Positions 47,550 to 57,718 of a stretch of DNA of 64,000 bases are shown piece after piece (positions within the stretch are counted from its first letter, which is position 1; every line of letters starts with the position of its first letter). The position numbers and the translations under genes were made by a program. Origin of the DNA: Schoenoplectus triqueter (taxonomy: Eukaryota; Streptophyta; Magnoliopsida; Poales; Cyperaceae); assembly GCA_964058805.1 (NCBI GenBank), contig CAXKVV010000206.1, forward strand, positions 124,001 through 188,000. The letters run 5' to 3'. A model generated the notes under the pieces. That model searched no databases, was not told where the DNA came from, and saw only the letters and a program-made list of their open reading frames with translations.

Positions 47550-48690
47550 TAATTATATGTTTAGAAACTTATGTCGATACACTGGTTTTCCTTCAAATTT
47601 TTAATTATGTTGACTTCCATCACGTTAAAGAAATTAATGGAGCATCTAACAATCTTCCTAACATTAATTATACTAGTTCCATGTCCGCAGCGGATTTTTT
47701 AATTAAATATAAAAAACAATGCATGCATCATTATAATAAGAAAAATATAAATTCATCAAATTATAAGTAAAATATAATATAAATTGTTACAATGATCAGT
47801 TCATTAAATGTAAGTGGTGCATGGCTTTAAATTCTAACAATTAAAATGGACAATTTCATAAATTTAAAAAAAAAACTCTTGCTTTTAGAAAACAAAAGGC
47901 AAGAGAATCAAAATGGTGCCACCATACCTCAACTAAAGGATACCGTAATATAAACCTACTTTTTTTTTTCATTTTGACATAATACTAATAATATTTGTCT
48001 AAATTTGAAAACTTTAACAACTTTTTCTTAATTTATTTTCAAACGAGCGAAAATTATTCATTCTAACTTGTAGGACTAACAAATAGAAAATACATGAGAA
48101 ATATAAAAGCTCCCAATGGAATATATATAAAGTGGAGTAAATATTAGCATATCAACCAAAATACGAATGGAAGTTTATTAGCAATCTGCAAATGTCAAGT
48201 GGAGTAGATATTAATTATTTACTTAATTTTCATGCATTAAATTTGGTAGCATATGGTGAAGTGGTGAAATAACTTCGAATAAACATATATAAATCATGAT
48301 ATTAGATAGTAAAATCATAATGGAAAGATAGAACTTTTCATTGCATTAACTTCTACTTCACCTTTTGTGATAAAAAGTAATTTTTGTGAAGTAAAAACCT
48401 CTTTAATCTATCTTACTACACTCTAATCTTATTTCGTTTGGCAGGAGTAGAGCGAAATAAATATTTAATCCACTATTATTTTCAGCGGCGGATTTAGAAA
48501 AAAATATAAATCTGAACACAATGGATACAATAATCTAAGGAGAAATTTATATTATATAATTTCTCAATCCAGCAATAATTAAACCTAAGCACAACTATAA
48601 AGATAATTATTCTTTTAGAAGTCTTCAAAGAAAAAAATACTTATATATTACTAAATTTTGAAATTTAATCCTAAACACTATAAAACACAA
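47550..48690. other. AT-rich DNA with a Helitron-like 3' terminus
   Basis: At 47673-47695 (minus strand) a TCCGC-T-GCGGA stem is followed eight bases later by CTAG and T, as in a Helitron 3' end. I found no 5' end to the right. Otherwise no gene or paired repeat is seen. Confidence 0.45.
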
Positions 48691-48712
48691 GATATATATA
48701 TATATATATATA

Positions 48713-49094
48713 GTGGAGATACCGTGAGCTTAACTCAAAAAATATATTAAATCATCTCAAAATTTTAATTTATCATTCTCATTAAATTCTTTATATGAAA
48801 ATCTCATGGGATGCAAAAATTTGGAGCGTTTTGAATTTTTTTAAGTTGTGATTTTTATTTTTTGAAAATCAACTCTAAAAATAATAATAATATATTCAAT
48901 ACTTGAACATCATTTTAAAAAATTAAAAACGGCGACTTAAAAAGCTCAAAACACTCCAAATTTTTGCATCCCATGAGATTTTCATATAAAAAATTTAATG
49001 AGAATGATAAATTAAAATTTTGATATGATTTAATATGTTTTTTGAGTTAAGCTCACGGAAGACCTCCGTGAGCTTAAGCTCACGGTATCTCCAC
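48713..49094. mobile_element. Hairpin MITE in a TA tract, copy 2
   Basis: The left arm starts GTGGAGATACCGTGAGCTTA and the right arm ends TAAGCTCACGGTATCTCCAC. The arms pair for about 170 bp. The left arm lacks a 28-bp segment present in the right arm and in the neighbouring copy; direct GTGAGCTTA repeats bracket it, suggesting slippage deletion. Motifs GATGCAAAAATTTGGAG and ACTCCAAATTTTTGCATC form the inner stem. Confidence 0.85.
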
Positions 49095-49104
49095 TCAAAA
49101 AAAA

Positions 49105-49144
<40 letters not shown>
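49095..49144. repeat. (TA)n(GA)n tract between two hairpin MITEs
   Basis: An A-rich start, about 10 TA units and about 9 GA units separate the two hairpins. The right side of the second hairpin continues as (TC)n(TA)n (49553-49588). Confidence 0.9.
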
Positions 49145-49146
<2 letters not shown>

Positions 49147-49553
49147 TAAAGATACCGTGAACTTAAGCTCACGAATGCCTTCCGTGAGTTTAACTCAAAA
49201 AAATATAAAAAAAATGTTCAAATTTTAATTTATCATACTCATTAAATTCTTTATATGAAAATCTTATGGGATGCAAAAATTTGGAGTGTTTTGAGTCTTT
49301 TAAGTGATGGTTTTTAATTTTTAAAAATCAGACCTAAAAATAATAATAATATATTCAATGTTTGAACATCATTTTTAAAATTTTTAAAAAGATGACTTAA
49401 AAGACTCAAAACACTCTAAATTTTTGTATCCCACAAGATTTTCATATAAAGAATTTAATGAGCATGATAAATTAAAATTTAGAGATGATTTGATATACAT
49501 TTTGAGTTAAGCTCATGAAAGACCTCCGTGAGCTGAAACTTACACTATCTTTA

Positions 49554-49557
<4 letters not shown>
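49141..49557. mobile_element. Hairpin MITE in a TA/GA tract, copy 3
   Basis: The left arm starts AAAGATACCGTGAACTTAAG and the right arm ends ACTATCTTT. It closely matches 48713-49094 in the same orientation, including GGGATGCAAAAATTTGGAGTG. It is noncoding. Confidence 0.85.
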
Positions 49558-49589
<32 letters not shown>

Positions 49590-49606
49590 GAGAAGTGATC
49601 GGTTGA

Positions 49607-49665
49607 TAATGGTTTATTTTGACAACCTTGACAATGAACCTCTAAATAAATATAAAAAATGGAAA
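49607..49665. mobile_element. MITE family A fragment
   Basis: GATCGGTTGATAATGG through GACAATGAACCTCTAAATAA matches the left end of the 18280 copy. The rest of the element is missing. Confidence 0.65.
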
Positions 49666-49786
49666 TTATTGAATCCTATACATGCAGTGTTCATGAAATT
49701 CACCTCCTATAGTTCATTTTCATGTGATAGAATGTGTTATCTACTAGTCTGCGCTCGTGTTTTACTGTTTCTGGAGCACTGCCCAA

Positions 49787-49863
49787 ATATCAGTGTAAAT
49801 ATAGATATCTGTAACCAGCAATTGCCAGCTATTGGTCAAGGATATCTATATTTACACTGATAT
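49787..49863. repeat. Perfect 23-bp inverted repeat with a 31-bp loop
   Basis: 49787-49809 (ATATCAGTGTAAATATAGAT plus ATC) is perfectly complementary to 49841-49863. The loop contains ACCAGCAA and TATTGGT, which could extend the fold. It is immediately left of the CACTA element. Its function is unknown: a small foldback, an insertion scar or a small-RNA precursor are all possible. Confidence 0.85.
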
Positions 49864-49865
49864 AT

Positions 49866-51064
49866 CACTACAACAGATTCTGGATTTAATAATGATTTTT
49901 AAAGCCCTTTAATGACGATTCTTTAACCGTTATTAAAGGGGTGTTAGAAAAAGTATAAACAATCATTGTTAAAAATGTGTTGTTAAAACCATTTTTGAAA
50001 GACATTTAACAACAGTTTTTAACTAATAACCGTTGTAAAATGGTCATTTAACAATAATTATTAAATAAAACCATTGTCAAAGGATCATTTAACAATGGTT
50101 CTTAAATAAAAACTATTGTTAAGGACCAATTCTTAAATAAAAATCATTATCAAGGGGTATCTTTGCAACGGTTATTAGTTAAAAACCGCCGCTAAAGTTT
50201 TTTTTTAAATTCAATGTTTTTTTAATTTAACTTTCTTTAAACGGTGCGAGTTAGATTGATATTGAGTAGTATTGATTAACAATAAACAATGAATATGAAA
50301 TCATAATGATTAGATAAGAATAAATATTATTATATATTATTCATTCAATAATTAATATGAAAGAAATATAATTATTCATCAAATAAAAAATATTTACTCA
50401 AAAAATATATATATCTTACTCATACAATAATATAAAAATCTATATAATTTATAAGAAACAATAGAAAAAATTCAAATGCATTTTTGAGCCATTAATCCTG
50501 TAGACCTCATCGTTAGCTTTCCATGGCCGTGTACAACGCCTCAATCGGAGTTTCCTATCAAATGTTTGGCCATTTGAAGTTGAGATGGTCAGATTTTTAT
50601 TTTTATTTCTTCTCTCTCATCTCTCTTTTTATATATAAAAATAAATGAAAAGGGGTTGGTAATCTGTGGGATTTTAGTTTTTAAATTTTCATTGTTGGAA
50701 CGTTGGATTGAGATTAACGAACGATGAGATGAGCAATTCGTGAGAGCAAATGTTATTGGTTGGAGCAAACATAAATAAATATCACAGCAATTGTCAGACC
50801 TAAAAAATAGTAGAACAATTTATAATGGTTCATTAAAGGAACCGTTGCTAAACACACCATTTAATAACGGTTCTAAGCACAGAACCGTTGCTAAATGGTT
50901 CTGATGTTTTTTTGGATTATGGGAGTCTATTTTAACAACATTATTATAAATAGTTGTTAAAAAAGTTCTCAATATTATAATGATGTCACTGAGCCATTTA
51001 GCAACGAATTTGACATATAACCGTTGTTAATTAAATATTGTCTAAAATCATTTATGTTATAGTG
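49866..51064. mobile_element. Nonautonomous CACTA (En/Spm-type) element, 1199 bp
   Basis: It starts CACTACAACAGATTCTGG and ends ATGTTATAGTG. The 3-bp TSD is TAT (49863-49865, 51065-51067). Many subterminal AACGGTTATTA and AACCGTTGTTA motifs in both orientations are typical binding-site arrays of CACTA elements. The interior shares long similarity with the remnant at 17.1-17.65 kb. There is no transposase. Confidence 0.9.
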
Positions 51065-51067
51065 TAT

Positions 51068-51711
51068 ATAAAAATTATCTTACATTTAACCTCAATTTTT
51101 TTTTAAAAAAAAATAAGCTCATAAATCCAAGGATGGAAAATTGAAAATTGATTCTAACAGTGTATTTTCTAAATCTAAAGCCATAACAGTTACTCTATAA
51201 AACACTATAATGGATACTCACTCGTGTACATGAATTACGATGCTTTCATAAACCGGCCGCCATTTACAAGTTGTTATTATACATCAAAACAGCTGGTATA
51301 AGTAGGGCCCACGTGTGGGTGGGTCCCACGATCGAGGCCATAACGGAGCCCAAGTTCACTGCTTTACAGAAACACCAACTTGTTCAAATGGATATATTCA
51401 TATATTAGTGCGGTGTGAGGAGATGATTGATATCTGAGGTGGTACCAAAATTTCTCTCTCTGCCTATTATTTTGTGGGACACCCTTCATCTCGTCACTGA
51501 GCTAAGTGAAATTGAATTGTTCGAGAGCCTCTTGCAAATCGTCACGGCTCAATGGATAATGTTGTCGAATTTATCCGTCGAGCAATTCTATAAATTTCGT
51601 TTTGATACGTTAATGTTTTGGGCATCCTCAATTTTCCTTTGAACACCGATAAAATTTTCTAAAGGTAAAAATATCCTTCGTTCAAATATTAAATTGGTTA
51701 AACTAAGAAAT
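51068..51711. other. Intergenic DNA
   Basis: A 71-codon plus-strand frame (51427-51642) has no recognised motif. CCCACGTGTGGG at about 51308 is a palindromic G-box-like motif. Nothing else is supported. Confidence 0.35.
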
Positions 51712-51716
51712 CTACA

Positions 51717-51945
51717 TGTAAGCTCACATAAAATGGAGAGCTCCAGCAGCAACAGAAATGAAGAAGATCAACAAATCGAAAGTTAGTTGGAGACCGTTAG
51801 AAAGTCTGTTATTACTGTTTATTCAGTTACAACTATTCAATGTATTGCTTTGTGTATAAATACAGTGACTGATGCATTGTAAAGATTGAGAGATTAATAA
51901 AGATTTTTATTACACTCAAATGAATAGATACTAATAATTCTTATA
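51717..51945 (+). repeat. 5' LTR of the outer copia element
   Basis: It begins TGTAAGCTCACATAAAATGG and ends AATAATTCTTATA. A TGTGTATAAATACAGTG TATA-like promoter lies inside. A degenerate PBS (TGGTATAAAAGC) follows at once at 51946. It differs from the 3' LTR at roughly a tenth of positions. Confidence 0.85.
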
Positions 51946-52602
51946 TGGTATAAAAGCTCTGAATCAGAGCAAACGATCATTCATTTCTTTTTGATATTCT
52001 CTTTTTCGCCATGGCCGGAGAACATGGCAATCTATCTCTCTGCCATTCGATTTGAGCATCCAGTATAGTTTTCATATCATATTCACACAATCCTCCATCA
52101 GGTCAATTATCTTTTGTGGAAATCATAAGTTTTACCAGTTTTTAGAGGCTATGATCTAGTAGGCTTCATTGATGATTTTTGTGATATTCCACATCGCACT
52201 ATCACTACTGATGGAGTTTCCACTCTTAATCCTACCTTTACCAAATGGAATTAGCAAGATCAGCTGATTCTAACTTGGTTATTTAGTTTTATTTCAGCTC
52301 CTGTCTTGACATAGATCTTGAATGCCTCTATTTCTTATCAGTTGTGGCAGCAATTGCAACAGATGTACACCACTTAGTCAATTGTCAAAATGCTTGAGCT
52401 CAACTTACTTCTTCAGACGTCTAAGAAAGGCAGTGCAACATGTTCTCTGTTTATTCAGCATATACAAACAATAGCTGATCAATTGAGGGGAGCTGAAATA
52501 GAGATCACTAATTAAGACCATGTGCTCTATACTCTATCAGGTTTGGGTACTGATTATGAACCATTTGTGACTCTCCATGCATCAGGTATCTACCTCCATG
52601 TC
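51946..52602 (+). pseudogene. Outer copia Gag, 5' part
   Basis: Reading across stops reveals Gag-like strings such as a tryptophan motif with LWQQLQQMY near 52343, the run HIQTIADQLRGAEIEI and TLSGLGTDYEPF near 52540. This is the UBN2-type Gag fold of copia elements. The segment ends at the ATGTC target where the inner element inserted. Confidence 0.7.
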
Positions 52603-52905
52603 TGTTGCGAGATCTCCTGACCAGATACATGATCTTCTAGCTAGATACACAATCTTTTATTTCTAGAATTTATCATGTGTCTTATTCAGCATGATATTTG
52701 TTGTTATCCTTCTTTACTTTTTCCTTTATTTTCTATATTTAGATTATTTGCTTTCTGCTATTAAAACGTGTGATAGTTGTGTGGGTGAGTTGTAATCTTC
52801 TTTTCATATTCTAATAAAATTGGGTGTGTTGAGTAACTGTGGAGTGCACTTCAGGCGATACCATGTTAAATTCTGTGTCATCTCTTTAGTATTATTTTTA
52901 CAATA
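52603..52905 (+). repeat. 5' LTR of the inner copia element
   Basis: 303 bp, begins TGTTGCGAGATCTCCTGACC and ends TTTTTACAATA. The PBS TGGTATCAGAGCCGA (initiator-Met tRNA type) starts immediately at 52906. It differs from the 3' LTR at only four sites, all transitions. Confidence 0.93.
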
Positions 52906-53117
52906 TGGTATCAGAGCCGAAAATAATTGATGGTACTTGTTTGCTGATGGCCATGCCGAAGGTGAACTAAGTATCCTCCTTGTTGTTTCTCCTTCCTCTT
53001 GAGTTCTTGTTGCAGTTTCTTTGACATAGCTCTGTCACAACTACCATCAATTCCAGATTTTTCATTTATTATTATTATTTTTTTTCTCCCTGTTTGGAGA
53101 CCTTCGTGATTGCTACT

Positions 53118-56100
53118 ATGGCTGACACAAATCAAAAGGGAACTCACAATCAATCTCTTACCAATTTTCTCCTGGATGGCACCAATTACCTACCTTGGGC
53201 TCGGGCCATTAAAGTTGCACTTGGGGGGCGGTTAAAGCTGGAACATATTATGGGCAAATCCTTTTCCATAGTTAACTCCAGTACTGCTGAAGGTCAACCT
53301 CAAACTGGTGATGATGATTCCAGTACTACTGAAGATCGACCAAAAACCATGGAGGTACAGGTAACAACCCCATCGTCTGAATGGGTGGCCAATGATCTAT
53401 GTGTCATGTCATGGATATTCAATTCTATGGAACCTGAAATTTACAACATATTTGCTTATTCTAATACTGCTAAAGAATTATGGGATTCTTTGTTTGAGAT
53501 GTATGGTAATACTAACAACTCTTCTCGAGTGTTTGAAATTCAACGGAGCATCTCTGCCCTTAGACAAAAACCTGGTCAAACATTACTTGAGCACCTTGGC
53601 AACTTCAAACAACAGTGGGAAGAACTTCAACAATATCGACCCGTTGCTGACACGGTGCAAGAATACATCAAGAGGGAGAAGCAAGACCAAATTCTCTCTT
53701 TACAGGGCAGCCTTTCGTCAGAGTTCGAGGAAACACGACGTGACATCCTCATGAGACCCGAACTACCATCTCTAACTACTGTGTGTGTTGTTCTTCAAAG
53801 TGAAGAAACTCGCAAGCGGGTGATGGGCACAAAGGTAAACAGCTTGCTTCCAAATACTGAAAACTATGCTCATTTTTCTTCTGTTAAATCTGGTGATAAC
53901 AGTCAATGGATTAAAGGGAAAGATAAAAAGGGGTCAAAATTTTTCTGTGATCATTGCAAGCGACCCGGGCACACCAAGGATCGGTGTTGGGTGTTATATC
54001 CACATCTTAAACCGACCACTGCTAAGGGGCGCACCCCGGATGCTAATCATACAGTAACTCCTGGTGACCATGCCATGCATAATAAGTTGGAACAACTCTC
54101 CAAACAAATGGAGTTCTTGATGAGCCGATGCACTTCTGGCCAAGCACTGGCAGCAAGTCCGCAGGGGGAGGTTTCCAACAGTGCTCATCATACAGGTAAA
54201 GCTTTTGCGCTGTCTACCTCCCATTCCTCAATAATTGTTGATTCCGGTGCTTCTGATAACATGTTTGCCTCTAGTAACTTGTTAACAACCTTTAGTTCAA
54301 AAAGTAATTATCCACATGTAACCATGGCAAATGGGTCAGTTGTTTCCACCAACGGGTCTGGCATTACCCAGCTTTTCTCAAAAGAAATAGAAGTCACCAT
54401 TGTTCCAGAGCTTAAGGCAAATCTATTATCTATCAGTAAATGTACTAACCAAATGGACTGCAATGTCATCTTTACTCCTTAGAAAGTAATATTCCAGGAG
54501 CGAGCTTCAGGGAGGATGATTGGTGAGGGGAAGCTAGTAGATGGATTATATGTGGTACAACCAGATTTCTTAGCACTTTCTGCAACTACTATTGGTTCTA
54601 CACGACTTTGGCACAACAGGTTCGGTCATCCATCTGACTGGATTTTGAAACAATTGGGTTTATTTTTTAATTGTGATTCTCATAGTTGTGATCCTTGTCA
54701 ATTTGCTAAACTTCATAAGCTACCTTTCCCTGATCATATACGTAACACTTCTACATGCTTTGAGTTAGTGCACTCCGATGTGTGGGGTAATGCGCTCGTT
54801 AATTCTAAGGAAGGTTTTAAATATTTTGTCACTTTTATTGATGATAAATCTCGTGCTACTTAGTTATATTTGCTGAAATCCAAAAGTGAAGTGTTTTCCA
54901 TATTTCAAGATTTTTGTAGCATGGTTGAAAATCAGTTCAGCAAAACCATTAAGACACTTAGAACTGATAACGGTACTGAATACATGAATCATGAATTTCA
55001 AAATTTCATGCGCTGCGAGGGGATAATTCACCAAACCTCTTGTGTAGACACCCCCAACAAAACGGCGTTGCTGAACGCAAAAATAAGCATATGTTAGAAG
55101 TTACTCGTGCGCTTTTATTTTCAGCTCAATTGCCAAAAACCTATTGGTCAGACGCTGTTCTAACAGCTTGTTACTTGATAAACCGACTTCCTAGTCACAT
55201 ACTCAACCTTCAGTGCCCAATGGAAATTCTATACAATAGAAAGTTTGATATCTCACACTTAAGAGTGTTTGGCTGTGTGTGTTACGTGCATTTGCAAACT
55301 GCAGGAAAACTTGACCCACATGCACGAAAGTGTATTTTTGTAGGGTATTGCTCAACAAAAAAGGATATAAATGCTATGATCCTCAGCTCTGAAAGACATA
55401 TATATCACACGATGTACGATTTGATGAAACACACATGTTTTATAAAATTGAAAATCAGGGGGAGGATACAACATATGATGATTTTCAAATAACTTATCCT
55501 CTGAATGTTAATTATGAATCAGGTATAGACCTAAGCAGACCCAAAGATGATTGTTCTTCAAGCAAACCAATAGCAATTGCTGCACCTGAATCAGACGCGA
55601 TGCCTTCTGCAATGCCTGACACAACCGTGCCTGATTCAGCTATGCTTGAATCTTCCGCTGACACCTGTTGAAACAGATCACTCTGCTACGCAACAACCAT
55701 CAACACCAATATTAAGAAGAACATCACGTGAGATTCGACCCCCTACACATTTCAAAGATTTTGTGACATATCAAACTGTTCGATACCCAATTCAACAAAA
55801 TGTAAGGTATGATAAACTTTCAGATAACTACTATTCTTTTGTATCCAAAATAGAGGATAGTAGGGAACCAATTAGTTTTGAGGAAGCCAAGAAACACAGT
55901 AAATGGGTAAATGCCATGAATGAAGAATTGGATGCTCTAAATCGAAACCAAACTTGAGAACTTGTAAAACTGCCACATGGCAAGAAAACAGTAGGATGTC
56001 GTTGGATTTACAAGGTCAAATATAAAAGTGATGGATCAATTGAAAGGTACAAGGCTAGATTGGTCGTCAAGGGTTATACACAAACTTATGGGACAGATTA

Positions 56101-57403
56101 TAAAGAAACATTCGCCCCAGTAGCTAAGATGAACACTGTGCGCACCTTGATGTCTGTTGCAATAAATTGCAATTGGCCATTATTCCAAATGGATGTGAGA
56201 AATGCTTTTCTTCAAGGGGATCTAGAAGAATAAGTGTTTATGAATATTCCCCCTGGCTTAATTGCGCCAAGTAAAAATAGTCTAGTCTGTAGATTAAGGA
56301 AAGCTATATATGGGTTGAAACAATCACCTAGGGCTTGGTATGAGAAGTTGAGCTCGGCACTTGTTAAAGTGGGGTTTAAACGAAGTGATGCAGATTCTTC
56401 AATGTTCACCAAGAAATCAAACTCAGGTATTGTTGTTATCTTAATTTATGTAGATGACCTTGTCATTACAGGAAGTGATGAGAGTGGTATAGAAAACTTG
56501 AAATTGCATCTTGGAAAAGAATTTGATATCAAAGACTTAGGTGTCCTCAAGTACTTCTTAGGAATTGAAATTGCTCGTTCACACAAAGGTTTATTTCTTT
56601 CTCAAAGAAAATATGTGCTAGACTTGTTGAAGGAAACAGGAAAATTAGGAGTGAAACCTGCAAATGTTCCCATGGAACACAGTAAAAAATGGATCTCGGA
56701 TACTGAACCACTTGAAGATGCTGACATGTTTCAAAGACTGATTGGCAAGTTGATTTATCTTACTATCACCAGACCCGATATATCATATGCAGTGAGCTAT
56801 TTGAGTCAGTTTATGAATAAACCTATGAAGGGACATTTCGAACTTGTAAATCAAGTTTTGAGATATTTGAAGGCTGCACCAGGAAGAGGTATTCTAATGA
56901 GAAATCATGGCCACGTTGACCTAATAGGATACTCTGATGCAGACTGGGCAGGAAGTCCACATGATCGAAAATCGACTTCAGGTTTTTATATGTTTGTTGG
57001 GGGAAATTTGGTCACGTGGAAGAGTAAGAAACAAGCAGTTGTAGCTAGGTCAAGTGTAGAGGCTGAATACCGTGCTATGGCCACTGCTACCAGTGAAATC
57101 ATTTGGCTCAAGCTCCTGCTTCGAGAATTGGGACACAATTTGGATGATGCACCAACTAAACTGTTTTGCGATAACCAGGCAGCAATTCACATTGCCACCA
57201 ACCCAGTATTTCACGAAAGAACCAAACATATTGAGGTGGACTGTCATTTTATAAGAGAAAAAATTATGAATAAAATCATTGAGACACCCTACATTTGCAG
57301 CTCAGATCAAGTTGCAGATATCTTCACCAAAGCCTTGCCAAGAGGAATATTCGAAGACCTAATGAACAAGTTAACCTCCGATGATCTCTTTGGTTCAACT
57401 TGA
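53118..57403 (+). pseudogene. Inner copia Gag-Pol polyprotein, interrupted
   Basis: The start MADTNQKG (53118) follows the PBS. Domains in order: UBN2-type Gag (residues about 10-230), CCHC zinc knuckle CDHCKRPGHTKDRC (about residue 277), protease VDSGASDNMF (about 374), a GAG-pre/integrase zinc motif with LWHNRFGHPS, integrase core (LVHSDVWG, LRTDNGTEY, GVAERKNKHM), RT with YVDDLVITG at about 56447, and RNase H (YSDADWAG, SSVEAEYRAM, FCDNQAAIHIA). Interruptions: TAG at 54480, TAG at 54862, a frameshift in a C-run at about 55050, a frameshift near 55365, a TGA near 55410, a frameshift near 55665, TGA at 55955 and TAA at 56231. The last 389 codons (56234-57403) are open. It is not functional as it stands. 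Confidence 0.93.
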
Positions 57404-57410
57404 GGGGTAG

Positions 57411-57713
57411 TGTTGCGAGATCTCCTGACCAGATACATGATCTTCTAGCTAGATACACAATCTTCTATTTCTAGAATTTATCATGTGTCTTATTCAGCAT
57501 GATATTTGTTGTTATCCTTCTTTACTTTTTCCTTTATTTTCTATATTTAGATTATTTGCTTTCTGCTATTAAAACGTGTGATAGTTGTGTGGGTGAGTTG
57601 TAATCTTCTTTTCATATTCTAATAAAATTGGGTGTGTTGAGTAACCGTGGAGTGCGCTTCAGGCGATACCACGTTAAATTCTGTGTCATCTCTTTAGTAT
57701 TATTTTTACAATA
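57411..57713 (+). repeat. 3' LTR of the inner copia element
   Basis: Same length and ends as the 5' LTR. The four differences are CTTCTATT/CTTTTATT, AACCGTGG/AACTGTGG, GTGCGCTT/GTGCACTT and CCACGTT/CCATGTT. In each case the 3' LTR has C or G where the 5' LTR has T or A. Confidence 0.93.
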
Positions 57714-57718
57714 ATGTC

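Larger units (their letters stand above)
52603..57713 (+). mobile_element. Inner Ty1/copia element, young, inserted in the outer copia
   Basis: 5111 bp, with perfect 5-bp TSD ATGTC at 52598-52602 and 57714-57718. The two 303-bp LTRs are about 98.7% identical. PBS, Gag-Pol and a polypurine tract (TTGAGGGGTAG, 57400-57410) are all present. The insertion site lies within the Gag region of the outer element, and the outer sequence rejoins cleanly if this element is removed. The coding frame nonetheless has several stops and frameshifts. Confidence 0.95.

Noticed and set aside
51300..51330. Regulatory hub around the CCCACGTG palindromes
   Set aside because: A single G-box-like palindrome with no gene nearby is insufficient evidence of a promoter.
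53094..54482. Long 462-codon open frame as a host gene
   Set aside because: It has a UBN2-type Gag, a CCHC knuckle and a DSGA protease motif and lies between two LTRs, so it is the 5' part of the inner copia polyprotein.
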